Below, in pieces: positions 22,588-31,863 of a stretch of 64,000 nucleotides of DNA. The stretch lies in NCBI RefSeq assembly GCF_014204795.1, contig NZ_JACHMB010000001.1:8878501-8942500 (forward strand), in the 5' to 3' direction. Made by a program: the position numbers and the translations under genes. How positions within the stretch are numbered: position 1 is the stretch's first letter; every line of letters begins with the position of its first letter. The notes below the pieces were generated by a model. That model worked only from the letters and a program-made list of their open reading frames with translations, did not search any database and had not been told where the DNA came from. This stretch comes from Nonomuraea jabiensis (GTDB lineage Bacteria; Actinomycetota; Actinomycetes; Streptosporangiales; Streptosporangiaceae).

Positions 22588-25385
22588 ATCAGCTCGTGCC
22601 GGTGGGCGGCCGTGGCGGCCTGGACGCGGCTGCGTACGCCGAGCTTGGCGAGGATGTTGCTCACATGCGCCCCCGCCGTCTTGACCGAGATGAACAGCTC
22701 CTCGGCGATCTGCCGATTGGTGCGGCCGTCGGCGAGCAGGCGCAGCACGTCCCGCTCGCGCGGCGTGAGGCCGAAGCCGGCTCCCTCGGCCAGGCCGGTC
22801 TCCTCCCGCGCGACGAGCGGGATCCGGGCCAGGCGCGCCAGCCGTTCGATCCGGGTGTTCAAGGGCTCTGCCCGCAGACGGCCAGCCTCCCGGGCGGCGG
22901 CGGTCAGATGGGAGGAGGCCGCGGCGCGGTCTCCCGCTTCCGCGGCGTGTTCGGCGGCTCGCAGGAGGGCCAGAGCCTGCGGGTAGGGCTGACGAAGGTC
23001 CCTCCAGGCGGCCGCGACGCCTGGCCAGAGGTCCGGCTGTCCGGTCTCGGCGGTGCAGGCGAGGCGGTGGGCTTCCTGGACGGGACCGATCACCGGCAAC
23101 GCGGCCGCGGTCCCGGGCAGGCCGGGCACGGGCAGGGACGCGCCCGCTTCGATCACGGGCCACAGGTAGCGTGGGCTCGTTCCTCCGCTGTTCAGCGCCT
23201 CCTCCACGAGGTGCGCGGCGTCCGCCGTGCGCCCCTGCGCCTTGCGTAGATCCACTTCCAGGCGCACCAGCAAGAGGTGGTCCTGGGCATAGGACGTGCC
23301 TCTGGTGAAGACGTCGCGGGCGTGGGCCGTGGCGTGCTCGGCGGCTCCGAGGTCGCCTCTGGCCAGCGCGATCGTGCCGGCCAGCACCATCAGGTACGCG
23401 CTGAGGCTCGGTGTCGGGGTGACCTGGAGCGCGTGCTCGACGATCTCGGCGGCCTCGTCCCACCGGCCCAGCGCGATCAGCGCCTCCGCGAGGTTACCCG
23501 CGTGGACCGGACCCGCGGTGCGGGCCAGGCCCGCCCGCGTGGCGGCGGCGAGTCCCTGGCGGGCCGCCTCGGCCGCCTCCGCGTACCTGCCGGTTCCCTG
23601 CAGGACGTCCGCCTCACAGCGATAGGCGTGCAGGAGCGCGCCCTGGTCGCCGATGCGCAGGGCCGTCGCCTGGGCGTTGACCAGGTGAGGCAGCTGGGCG
23701 TCGAGGTCGCCGGCGCGGGCCCGCGCGTACGTCAGGTTGACGGTGGCGATGACCTCGGCCCTGGCGTCGCCCGCGGCCCGCGCCGCCTCCAGCGCCTCGC
23801 GGGCGGCGACGCGGCCCTCCTCTTCCAGCGGGACCGTGAGGAGGCGGTTGGCGAGCAGATTGAGTACGGTCGCGCGGGCCGGATCCGCGCCCGGCGTGAG
23901 CCGTGCGGCTTCGCGTAGATCGTCCAGATCGCCCGGCACGCCGAGGAGGTGGCGCAGTTCGCCGCGGTGGGCGATCAGCCAGCCGGCGCGCGCGGGATCG
24001 GCACCGGCCGAGAGCGCGGTCTCGACGAGTTGGACGGCGGTCGAGTTCTCGCCCGCGGCGATGGCGGCGCGGATCGCTTCGTCGAGCACGTCAGCCTTGG
24101 AGGTGGCCGGATCGGGCGCCTGATCCCACAGCTCCAGCACGCGGAGCAGCAGGTGCAGGTGTTCCGCGTGCGCCAGGGACGCCGCGGCCTCGGCGGCGGC
24201 GCGGCGCGCGGCCGCCAGCGTCCTGGCCGGATGGCGCTTGGCGGCGTGCCAGTGCAGGGCGGACTCGTACGCCGCCCGGCCCAGCGGAGCGAGCTCCGGG
24301 TCCGTCTCCAGGGCTTCGGCGTAGCGCGCGTGGAGGTGCCCGCGTTCGCCGGGGAGCACGTCGTCGTGGAGCACCTCCTGGATCAGCGTGTGGCGGAACG
24401 CGTACACCTCCTCCTCGATCAGGAGGAGGTTCGCGCTCACCGCGGGGCGCAGCGCGTCGGTGAGCGCGGCGTCGTCCAGCCCGGTGACGGTGCGCAGCAG
24501 CGCGTGGCCGATCCGGGCGCCGCCGACGGCCGCGGCGTGGACCACCCGCCGCGTCTCCCGTGGCAGGCTGTCGAGCGGCGTGATCAGCAGGTCGCGGATG
24601 GACGCGGGCACCGGCGCGCCCGCCCGGGCCGACAGTGCCTCGACGAACAGCGGGTTGCCCTCGCTGCGCCGGAAGACGTCCTCGATGACGGCAGGAGCCG
24701 GCTCGCCGCCGAGCAGGCCGCGAAGCTGCCGGACCACCTCGCCCCTGCCGAGCCGGCCGAGGTCCATCCGGGTCGTCCAGGGCCTGCGGTCCCATTCGGC
24801 CAGCACCGGGCGGAGCGGATGCGTCCGGTGCAGGTGGTCGCTCCGGTAGGACACGACCAGGAGGAAGGCCGCGGCCGCCTGCTGGTTCCTGATGAGGAAG
24901 TCGAGCAGCTCCCGGCTGGAGCGATCGCTCCAGTGCGCGTCCTCGGCGACGATCACCAGGGGCCGCTCCTCGGCGAGGTTCTCGAAGAGGGTGAGGAACT
25001 CTTCGAACAGCCGCGCCTGCGTCAGGGCGGGATCGCCGTCGCCGGCGGGCCGGCCCAGGAGCGGCAGCAGCCTGCCCAGCTCACCCGGCTCGCCACGAGG
25101 CAGGAGACGGAGAAAGCCGGCCACGCCGATCTCGCGCAGCAGCCGGCGCAGCATGGCGGTGAACGGCGCGAACGCCAGGCCGTTCCCGCCCACCTGCGGG
25201 CAGTCGCCCGAGAGCAGCCAGGCCTCTCCTGCCAGCGGCGCCGCGAACTCGGTGATCAGCCGGGTCTTGCCCACCCCGGCCTCGCCGCCGAGCAGCACGG
25301 TGGAGGAAGAGCCTTCCCGGGCATGGGCGTAGCGCTCGCCCAGCGCGGCCAGCTCCGCGTCCCTGCCTACGAAGACCATGGACAC
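22584..25385 (-). CDS. LAL-family (large ATP-binding LuxR) transcriptional regulator
   Basis: About 933 residues. The N-terminal AAA domain has Walker A GGEAGVGKTRL and Walker B LVIVAEDAHWSD. A long TPR-like helical middle (about 330-850) is followed by a C-terminal LuxR helix-turn-helix, GLTPRERDVLRLLADGRTN, and ISVKTAGAHVSNILAKLG. Start is GTG 25385, or ATG 25379 six bases in. Such proteins are signal-dependent activators, often of secondary metabolism. It is divergent from an MFS/peptidase operon, its likeliest target. Confidence 0.92.
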   Translation of the reverse strand: MSMVFVGRDAELAALGERYAHAREGSSSTVLLGGEAGVGKTRLITEFAAPLAGEAWLLSGDCPQVGGNGLAFAPFTAMLRRLLREIGVAGFLRLLPRGEPGELGRLLPLLGRPAGDGDPALTQARLFEEFLTLFENLAEERPLVIVAEDAHWSDRSSRELLDFLIRNQQAAAAFLLVVSYRSDHLHRTHPLRPVLAEWDRRPWTTRMDLGRLGRGEVVRQLRGLLGGEPAPAVIEDVFRRSEGNPLFVEALSARAGAPVPASIRDLLITPLDSLPRETRRVVHAAAVGGARIGHALLRTVTGLDDAALTDALRPAVSANLLLIEEEVYAFRHTLIQEVLHDDVLPGERGHLHARYAEALETDPELAPLGRAAYESALHWHAAKRHPARTLAAARRAAAEAAASLAHAEHLHLLLRVLELWDQAPDPATSKADVLDEAIRAAIAAGENSTAVQLVETALSAGADPARAGWLIAHRGELRHLLGVPGDLDDLREAARLTPGADPARATVLNLLANRLLTVPLEEEGRVAAREALEAARAAGDARAEVIATVNLTYARARAGDLDAQLPHLVNAQATALRIGDQGALLHAYRCEADVLQGTGRYAEAAEAARQGLAAATRAGLARTAGPVHAGNLAEALIALGRWDEAAEIVEHALQVTPTPSLSAYLMVLAGTIALARGDLGAAEHATAHARDVFTRGTSYAQDHLLLVRLEVDLRKAQGRTADAAHLVEEALNSGGTSPRYLWPVIEAGASLPVPGLPGTAAALPVIGPVQEAHRLACTAETGQPDLWPGVAAAWRDLRQPYPQALALLRAAEHAAEAGDRAAASSHLTAAAREAGRLRAEPLNTRIERLARLARIPLVAREETGLAEGAGFGLTPRERDVLRLLADGRTNRQIAEELFISVKTAGAHVSNILAKLGVRSRVQAATAAHRHELI

Positions 25386-25419
25386 AGGCTCTCAGACCGG
25401 GATGAAAACTAGGGATGCC

Positions 25420-25441
25420 GGATAGGGCATTCGCCCGATCC
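25420..25441. promoter_or_regulatory. imperfect palindrome in LAL/MFS divergent gap
   Basis: GGATAGGGC-ATTC-GCCCGATCC, 8 of 9 positions paired, 35 bases from the LAL start and 32 before the MFS start. Candidate binding site for the LAL regulator. Confidence 0.4.
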
Positions 25442-25472
25442 GCCTGGCCGCCGTTCCGGCGAAGCTGACCCG

Positions 25473-26642
25473 GTGCTCCGAACCGGTACGCGACCGCTGC
25501 TCAGCCGTCCGATGGTCCTCCTGGGAGTGACCTCGCTCGCCTCGATGACGAGCTTCTACCTGCTTGTCCCCATCGTTCCGCTGTACGCGGCATCAGGCGG
25601 TTCGGGGGAGACCGGCGCCGGGCTGTCCACCGGCGTCACCATGCTGGCGACGGTGCTCATGGAACTGGTCATGCCGGCGTTGCTGGCCAGGTACGGCTAC
25701 CGCGCCGGCATGGCGCTGGGCGTCCTGCTTCTCGGCCTGCCCCCGGCCCTGCTGGTCCTGTCCTCCGCGTTGCCGATGGTGCTGGCCACGAGCCTGGCGC
25801 GCGGGGCCGGCCTGGCCATCGTGGTCGTGGTGGGCCCCGCCATGGTGGCCGAGCTGGCCCCGGCCCAGCGCCGGGGCGAGGCACTCGGCGCGTACGGCGT
25901 GGCCGTCGGGATCCCCGCGATCCTGGGGCTGCCGACCGGCCTGTGGCTGGTTCCGCTCATCGGCTACGGGCCGGTCTTCCTCGCGGGGACGGGGCTGGCG
26001 CTGCTCGCGCTCATCGGGATTCCCGGGCTGCCCGCGAGGGCGGCGCCGGTCGAGCAGCACGGGGGCGTCCTTCGCGCTCTGCGCCACGCCGGTCTCGCCC
26101 GGCCCGCCGTCGTCTTCGCGGCGATCACGACGGCGGCCGGCGTGCTGCTGACGTTCCTGCCGCTGGCCGTCCCCGCCGGCTCGCCGGGGACGGCCGCGAC
26201 GGCGCTGCTCGCGCACTCCTGCGCGATGCCGCTCGCACGGTGGGCGGCCGGCCGGTACGGCGACCGCCACGGCCAGTCCGTCCTGCTGGTGCCGGCGGTG
26301 ATCGCCGCGGTCGTCGGGATGGCCGGGATCGTCTGGCTCGACAACCCCTACGCGGTGATCGCGGGGGCGGCGCTCTTCGGTGCCGGGTTCGGCGCCGCCC
26401 AGAACGTGACCCTGGTGCTGATGCTCGCCCGGTCCCCCTCCTCCGCGTTCGGCCGGGTGAGCGCGCTGTGGAACCTCGCCTACGACGGCGGGATGGGGAT
26501 CGGCGCCGTCGGGTTCGGCCTCGTGGCCGGGCCCGCGGGATATCCGGCGGGGTTCGCGCTGATCGCCGCGGTGCTGGCCCTCGCCCTTCTGCCCTCCTGG
26601 CTCGACACCCGATCGGAAAGGAAGCCCACCAATGAACGATGA
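25473..26642 (+). CDS. MFS transporter
   Basis: 389 residues from GTG, about twelve hydrophobic helices. Landmarks are the cytoplasmic loop ARYGYRAGMALGV between helices 2 and 3, AQRRGEALGAYGVAVGIPAILG, and GRYGDRHGQSVLL. It fits the sugar/drug efflux group of the MFS. Its end overlaps the M20 gene by 11 bases, so both form an operon: an exporter or importer together with a peptidase or amidohydrolase. It is divergent from the LAL regulator, which may control it. Confidence 0.85.
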   Translation: MLRTGTRPLLSRPMVLLGVTSLASMTSFYLLVPIVPLYAASGGSGETGAGLSTGVTMLATVLMELVMPALLARYGYRAGMALGVLLLGLPPALLVLSSALPMVLATSLARGAGLAIVVVVGPAMVAELAPAQRRGEALGAYGVAVGIPAILGLPTGLWLVPLIGYGPVFLAGTGLALLALIGIPGLPARAAPVEQHGGVLRALRHAGLARPAVVFAAITTAAGVLLTFLPLAVPAGSPGTAATALLAHSCAMPLARWAAGRYGDRHGQSVLLVPAVIAAVVGMAGIVWLDNPYAVIAGAALFGAGFGAAQNVTLVLMLARSPSSAFGRVSALWNLAYDGGMGIGAVGFGLVAGPAGYPAGFALIAAVLALALLPSWLDTRSERKPTNER

Positions 26643-27999
26643 CCTGCGGCGCGCTGTTCAGAAGGCGCTGCCAGGCGTACGAGCCGACCTCGAGGCCCTC
26701 ATCCGCATCCCGTCGGTGAGCGCCGACCCGGCCGCCGCCGGGGACCTGCGCCGCTGCGCGGAGCTGACGGCACGGCTCTTCCGCGCCGGCGCCGCGCAGG
26801 AGGTGCGGATCCTGGACGACGTCCCCGGCGGCCGGCCGGTGGTCCTCGCCAGTTGCCCCGCACCACCCGGCCGTCCCACCGTGCTGCTGTACGCCCACTA
26901 CGACGTGCAGCCCGCCGGCGATCCGGCCCTGTGGTCGAGCGGGCCGTTCGAGCCGCGCGAAAGCGGCGGTCGGCTGTACGGCCGCGGATCCGCCGACGAC
27001 AAGGCGGGAATCGCCACCCACCTGGCCGCGCTGCGCGCCCACGCCGGGCGTCCGCCGGTCGGGGTCGTCGTCGTCATCGAGGGTGACGAGGAGATCGGCT
27101 CTCCCACGCTCGGCGCCTTCCTCGACCGGCACCGTGACAGGCTCGCCGCCGACGTGATCATGCTCGCCGACTCGGAGAACGTCGAAGCAGGCGTCCCCTC
27201 GTTCACCACCATGCTGCGCGGCCTGGCCAACTGCGTCGTCGAGGTGCGGACGCTGGCCGAGAGCGTGCACTCCGGCACGTACGGCGGGGCCGCCCCCGAC
27301 GCGCTCACCGTACTGTGCCGCCTGCTCGCCACCCTGCACGACGAGGACGGCCACGTCGCGGTGGACGGCATGGTCACCGGCCGCCCGCCGCGCACGGCCT
27401 ACCCCGCCGAACGGTTCCGGGCCGAGGCGGGCGTGCTCGACGGCGTCAGGCTCCTCGGCTCGGGCACCATCGCCGAACGGGTCTGGACCGGACCCGCGGC
27501 GACCGTCCTGGCCATCGACGCGCCCCCCGTGTCAGGGGCCGCCAACGCCCTCACCGCGTCCGCCCGGGCCAAGGTGAGCCTGCGCCTCGCGCCGGGCGAC
27601 GACGCGGTACGGGCCCGCGCGGCCCTGGCCAGGCACCTGCGCGAGCACACGCCCTGGGGCGCGAAGGTGGAGGTCACCGAGGCGGAGCTCGCGCAGCCGT
27701 ACGCGGCCGACACCCGAGGCCCCGCCTTCGACGCGGCACGCCGCGCCTACCAGCGGGCCTTCGGCGCCGAGGTGGTCGAGCTCGGAGGCGGCGGCGCCAT
27801 CCCCTTCGTCGCGGAATTCGCCGCCGCATACCCGGAAGCAGCCGTCCTCATCACGAGCCCGGGAGGCGATCCGGCCGCCCGCGCCCACAGCACCGACGAG
27901 AACCTGCACCTGGCCGACTTCGAACGCGCCTGCCTCGCCGAGGCATTCCTGCTCGCCGAACTCGCCGAACTCGACGACTGGCCTCGTCCGGGCCGGTGA
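26632..27999 (+). CDS. M20-family dipeptidase/carboxypeptidase
   Basis: 455 residues. Zinc-ligand motifs of the M20 dipeptidases are all visible: YAHYDVQPA, GRGSADDKAGI, EGDEEIGSP, and LADSENVEAGVP; the dimerisation domain has SVHSGTYGGAAPD, and the last ligand His lies in ARAHSTDENLH. It probably hydrolyses a dipeptide or N-acyl amino acid in the cytoplasm. The ATG sits within the MFS gene end, implying coupled translation. Confidence 0.92.
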   Translation: MNDDLRRAVQKALPGVRADLEALIRIPSVSADPAAAGDLRRCAELTARLFRAGAAQEVRILDDVPGGRPVVLASCPAPPGRPTVLLYAHYDVQPAGDPALWSSGPFEPRESGGRLYGRGSADDKAGIATHLAALRAHAGRPPVGVVVVIEGDEEIGSPTLGAFLDRHRDRLAADVIMLADSENVEAGVPSFTTMLRGLANCVVEVRTLAESVHSGTYGGAAPDALTVLCRLLATLHDEDGHVAVDGMVTGRPPRTAYPAERFRAEAGVLDGVRLLGSGTIAERVWTGPAATVLAIDAPPVSGAANALTASARAKVSLRLAPGDDAVRARAALARHLREHTPWGAKVEVTEAELAQPYAADTRGPAFDAARRAYQRAFGAEVVELGGGGAIPFVAEFAAAYPEAAVLITSPGGDPAARAHSTDENLHLADFERACLAEAFLLAELAELDDWPRPGR

Positions 28000-28003
28000 G
28001 GCC

Positions 28004-29263
28004 TCAGTCGTCGTGGGCGATGAGCATGAGCTGCCGCCACAGCAGCACCACGAACACCGCGGAACCGGCGAAGGCGAACCAGAACGGCGCCGCGACACCG
28101 AAGCGGGTGGCCAGGACGCCGCCGATCAGCGAGCCGACCACCAGACCGGCGTAGACGCAGATGGCGTTGACGCTGCCCACCCGGCCCTGCAGCTCGCGCG
28201 GGACCGCGCGCTGGCGGACGGTGACCGAGGTCGTGCCCCAGATGAACGCGTGCGCGCCGAAGGCCAGGAAGATGCCCCCGGCGACCCACGGCGAATGGGT
28301 CAGGGCCAGGCCCAGGTGGGTGAACGTCTCGATGATGAGCCCGATCCGCATCAGGGCGCCGAGGCTGACCTTGCGGGTGATGGCCCCGTACAGGCCGGTG
28401 CCGATCAGGCCGCCGATCCCGCCGATGGTGGTCATCAGGCCGAAGCCCATGGCGCCGAGGCCGAGTTGCTCCTGGATGTAGAGGACGAGAACCGACCAGG
28501 CCGCGCCGAACGTGAAGTTGAAGATCAGGATGGTGAGCGCCAGCGTGCGGACCGCCGCGTGCCGGATGGTCCAGCTGAACCCGGCGATGAGCTCCCGTAC
28601 GGTGTTGGGCCTGGGGTCGTCGGCCTGCCGGCCGTGCGGCGGCAGCGTGATCCGGGAGACCAGCACGATCCCCGCCACCACCAGCAGCAACTGGCTCGCG
28701 AACGGCCAGGTCAAGCCCAGGCCGAACAGCGCCGCGCCGATCGGCGGCCCGGCGAGCTGGTTGAGGGTGATGAATCCCGTGCCCAGGCGGGCGTTGGCGA
28801 TGGCGAGGTCATCCTTGCCGACCATCATGGGCGTCAGCGTGGCCGTCGCGTTGTCGGCGAACACCTCGGCGATCGAGCGGAGGGTGAGCGCCACCAGCGC
28901 CGTCGCCACGGTCACGGTGCCGGTCACCATGAGCGTGACGAGCGCCGCCAGCACCACGGCCCGTACCGCGTTCGCGACGAGCACGATCCTGCGCCGGTTG
29001 TACCGATCCGACAGCACGCCCGCATACAGGCTGAACAGCAGCGGCGGCGCCCAGCCCACCAGGGCCGACAGCGAGATCAGCAGCGGGTCGCGGGTCAACG
29101 TCGCGATCAGCAGCGGGCCCGCGGCGGCGGCGACCCCGTCACCGAGATTCGTCAGCCAGCTCGAGGCCAGCAACCACCGGAATCCCGTCCCTAGCCGGGC
29201 AGGGAGGACTCGCTCCACGACTGTGATCACGAGCGCAAAACCATACGTTGTGAGGGCATCCAC
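28004..29263 (-). CDS. MFS transporter, EntS/MFS_3 type
   Basis: 419 residues from GTG 29263; later GTG codons at 29230 and 29218 are possible starts since no start has a good ribosome site. About twelve helices, with the family features FRWLLASSWLTNLGDG, AGVLSDRYNRRRIVLVANAVRA and VRQRAVPRELQGRVGSVNA. It exports small molecules such as siderophores or macrolides. It lies 33 bases after the MarR gene on the same strand, so it is presumably regulated by it. It is convergent with the M20 gene (4-base gap). Confidence 0.88.
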   Translation of the reverse strand: MDALTTYGFALVITVVERVLPARLGTGFRWLLASSWLTNLGDGVAAAAGPLLIATLTRDPLLISLSALVGWAPPLLFSLYAGVLSDRYNRRRIVLVANAVRAVVLAALVTLMVTGTVTVATALVALTLRSIAEVFADNATATLTPMMVGKDDLAIANARLGTGFITLNQLAGPPIGAALFGLGLTWPFASQLLLVVAGIVLVSRITLPPHGRQADDPRPNTVRELIAGFSWTIRHAAVRTLALTILIFNFTFGAAWSVLVLYIQEQLGLGAMGFGLMTTIGGIGGLIGTGLYGAITRKVSLGALMRIGLIIETFTHLGLALTHSPWVAGGIFLAFGAHAFIWGTTSVTVRQRAVPRELQGRVGSVNAICVYAGLVVGSLIGGVLATRFGVAAPFWFAFAGSAVFVVLLWRQLMLIAHDD

Positions 29264-29296
29264 GGCAACGCGTTTTTCTGCCGGACCGTCCTGACG

Positions 29297-29761
29297 TCAC
29301 TCCGCGCGCATGCGCCCGACCTCTGACTGGAAGACCGCCTCCGTCCTGTCCAGGAAGTCGGCGATCAGCTCCAGCTGCTCGTCGGTGTAGCCGTCCAGCG
29401 CGCCGCGCCACGCCCGTACGAACGGGGCGAACACCGGGGCGATCACCTGCGCGGCCTCCCGGGTCTGGAGCGTCACCACGACCTTGCGGCGGTCGGCGCG
29501 GTCGCGCTCGCGCCGTACGTACCCCACCGCCTCCAGCCTGTCGATCACCCCGGTGACGGACGCGGTCGTGATGCCCGCCCGCCTGGCCAGCTCGCTCGCG
29601 GTCAGCGGGCCGTCGCTGAGCAGGTTGAGGCAGTGCAGGTCGGTGGTGTTGACGCCGATCCGCTCCGCGGCGCCCTGGCTCATCGCCACCGACAGCGCGT
29701 TGGTCCGGCGCAGCGCGTCGAGCAGCTGGGCCACGAGCTCGGCACGCCTTGACATCCCCAT
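29297..29761 (-). CDS. MarR-family transcriptional regulator
   Basis: 154 residues. The winged helix is LTASELARRAGITTASVTGVIDRLEAVGYVRRERDRADRRKV (given for location, about residues 53-93; recognition helix TASVTGVIDRLE). It precedes an MFS exporter and is divergent from a SnoaL-like gene, with a palindromic operator between, so it probably represses both and is released by a ligand that the exporter removes. Confidence 0.9.
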   Translation of the reverse strand: MGMSRRAELVAQLLDALRRTNALSVAMSQGAAERIGVNTTDLHCLNLLSDGPLTASELARRAGITTASVTGVIDRLEAVGYVRRERDRADRRKVVVTLQTREAAQVIAPVFAPFVRAWRGALDGYTDEQLELIADFLDRTEAVFQSEVGRMRAE

Positions 29762-29783
29762 CCAAACTCCTTAGCGTTCCAAA

Positions 29784-29802
29784 TATCTAGGAAAACTAGA
29801 GA
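29784..29802. promoter_or_regulatory. MarR operator candidate
   Basis: TCTAG-GAAAA-CTAGA (29786-29800) inside a larger ATAT...ATAT near-palindrome, in the divergent gap between the MarR and SnoaL-like genes. A further half-like TCTAGTGGCTAGC follows at 29811-29823. Confidence 0.6.
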
Positions 29803-29841
29803 TATGGTTCTCTAGTGGCTAGCTTACCGGAAGGATGGCAG

Positions 29842-30246
29842 ATGAAGGATGTCATCAGGCGCTTCTACGATGAGGTGCTCAACGCCGGCGACCTCGACGT
29901 CGCCGACGAGATCGTCGGCCCCGGCTTCGCGCCCCGGAGCGGCGAGGTCACCGGCCCCGAGGCGCTCAAGAAGACCGCCCGCTACCTCCGCTCGGCGCTG
30001 CCCGACCTGCGCTTCGACCTCGAGGACCTGATCGCCGAAGGCGACCGGGTGGCCAGCCGGTGGACGTTACGGGGCACGCACGAGGGAGACTTCTTCGGCT
30101 TCCCGCCCACCGGCAGGCGGCTGGAGGTGCGCGCCTGCGTCTTCTTCCGCATGGAGAACGGCAAGGTGGCCGAGATCTGGCCGGTCATCGACTCCAGCTC
30201 CCTCACGGCCGCCCGGACGAACGCAGGAACCGCAGGTCCTCCATGA
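29842..30246 (+). CDS. SnoaL-like ester cyclase/NTF2-fold protein
   Basis: 134 residues with the SnoaL pattern: VIRRFYDEVLNAGDLDVADEIV, YLRSALPDLRFDLEDLIAEGDRV, the THEGDFFGFPPTGRRLEV loop, and FFRMENGKVAEIWPVID. The ATG at 29842 has GGAAGG 7 bases upstream and is preferred over an in-frame GTG at 29815. Family members are small cone-shaped enzymes or binding proteins; the substrate is unknown. It is probably controlled by the divergent MarR gene. Confidence 0.85.
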   Translation: MKDVIRRFYDEVLNAGDLDVADEIVGPGFAPRSGEVTGPEALKKTARYLRSALPDLRFDLEDLIAEGDRVASRWTLRGTHEGDFFGFPPTGRRLEVRACVFFRMENGKVAEIWPVIDSSSLTAARTNAGTAGPP

Positions 30247-31778
30247 CCAGGGCGACCCCGGTGGCGCCGCCGCGGCGGAGCGCCGGGGCCAGCGCGTCCA
30301 GGTCGGGCCGGCGGGACGGGCGGAGGTGGACGCGGTAGCCGTCCCCGGCGGGCTCCAGGGTGAGGGCCTCGCCGATGGCGAGCCTGCTCTCCGGGAGGTG
30401 GGCCGCGGTCGCTCCGGCGGCTCGTTCCAGGGCCGCGACCGAGGTGACCCCGGTGGCGACGGGCAGGGTCGTGTCCGGGCCGGTGACGTGTTCGCGCAGG
30501 TCACGCAGGCGGGCGGCGGCGGTCGTATGGGCGGGGTGGCCCTTGGGCAGGCGGTCGGCCAGGAGCCTCGCGGCGCGGGCGATGTGGCCCAGCGGCGGCA
30601 CGGACGGACGCTCGCCGAGCAGGGCGATCAGCGCCTCCAGGGCGTCCTCGGCGCTGGAGGCGAGCGTGACCCACTGCTCGGAGGTGAGCGGGGTGAGCCT
30701 CGGGTGGCGTTCCGTCCAGTACGCGACCGCCCGGTCCAGGTCGGGGCCCGTACGCCAGAGGTCGGCGGGGTCGTCGGGCATGAGCAGCTCGGCGACCTCG
30801 ACGGCCTCGTCGGTGGTGGTGAGCGCCTCCAGGGAGAGCGCGGCGACGCGCAGCTCGATCTCGGTCAGGCCGAGCTCGCGGGCGCGGGCGGCGTCGCCCT
30901 CGCGGAAGGCGGCGACGCGGCCCCGCGCCCAGCCGTCCGGCCAGGAGAGCGTGCGGGCCGAGGTGGACAGCAGGATCAGGCACTGGGCCGGTGACAGGCC
31001 GGTGGCCTCGGCGAACGCCCGTACGGTCGCCTCCCGGTCCACGGGCGGCGGGCCGTTCTCGGCGATCAGGTCGAGCGCCCGCCGGAGCCGGTCCGGGTCG
31101 CCCCAGCCGCGGCAGGTCCGCAGCTCGACGGCGCGGTTGCGGGTGAACGGTGAACCGCGCCCTGTCCCCCTTGATGCGCCCGCCCAGCTCGTGCACGCGG
31201 CGCTCGAACGCGCCGCCGCTCTCGTACCGGGCGTCCAGGTACGCGAAGGTGTCGACCACGCCGAACCTGCGGTCCATGCCCGCGGGACGCGTCCACACCT
31301 CGCGGCGTACCTGCTCGACGACCTGCGTGAGGTTCCGTCCCCGCCAGACGGGCAGCTCGTCGCCGAGCAGCAGCGGGTGCGGGATCGCGAAGGCGTCCGC
31401 GCCCGTCCACGCGCCCTCGCGCAGGAGCGCGCAGCGGCCGAGGTCGGGGGCCCCCTCGACGACCGGGGCGACGATCGGGGCGATGACCAGGTCGGTGAGC
31501 GTCTCGCGCCACACCGGGTCGTCCCACACGGCGGGGAACACCGCGGCCGGGACGGGCAGCGACCGCACCATCCAGGACTCGACCCGGTCGCGCACCACCC
31601 GCGCGTGCTCGCCGAGCCGGTCGCAGAGGGCGGCGAGCCGTACCGCGGCCGGATCCTTCCTGACGCCGGCGGGCACCTTGGCCGGCACGCGGCCCGCGGC
31701 CGTCCGGCAGGCGAGCACCGGCCGCCGCGTCCCCTCGACGGTGAGCGCGTGGCCCGTCGCGATCGCGATCCATCCCAT
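30203..31778 (-). pseudogene. frameshifted DUF4132-like protein gene
   Basis: Two long coding-like frames join at about 31148. The first begins MGWIAIATGHALTVEG (ATG 31778) and runs to GGRIKGDRARFT; the second continues NRAVELRTCRGWGDPDRL to the stop at 30203. At the join the plus strand has a perfect tandem duplication GGTGAAC-GGTGAAC (31142-31155); removing one copy restores a single frame reading RARFTRNRAVEL, giving about 522 residues. The IPHPLLLGDE segment recalls DUF4132 proteins. The function is unknown. The break could be a real mutation, a phase-variable site or a sequencing error. The end overlaps the SnoaL-like gene by 44 bases. Confidence 0.7.
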
Positions 31779-31863
31779 GGCACGCCATTCTTGATCATCC
31801 CTACGACATTCGGCGGGAAACTGATCATTGAATCCGTGCGCGCCATTGCCGTAGCCTCCGACC

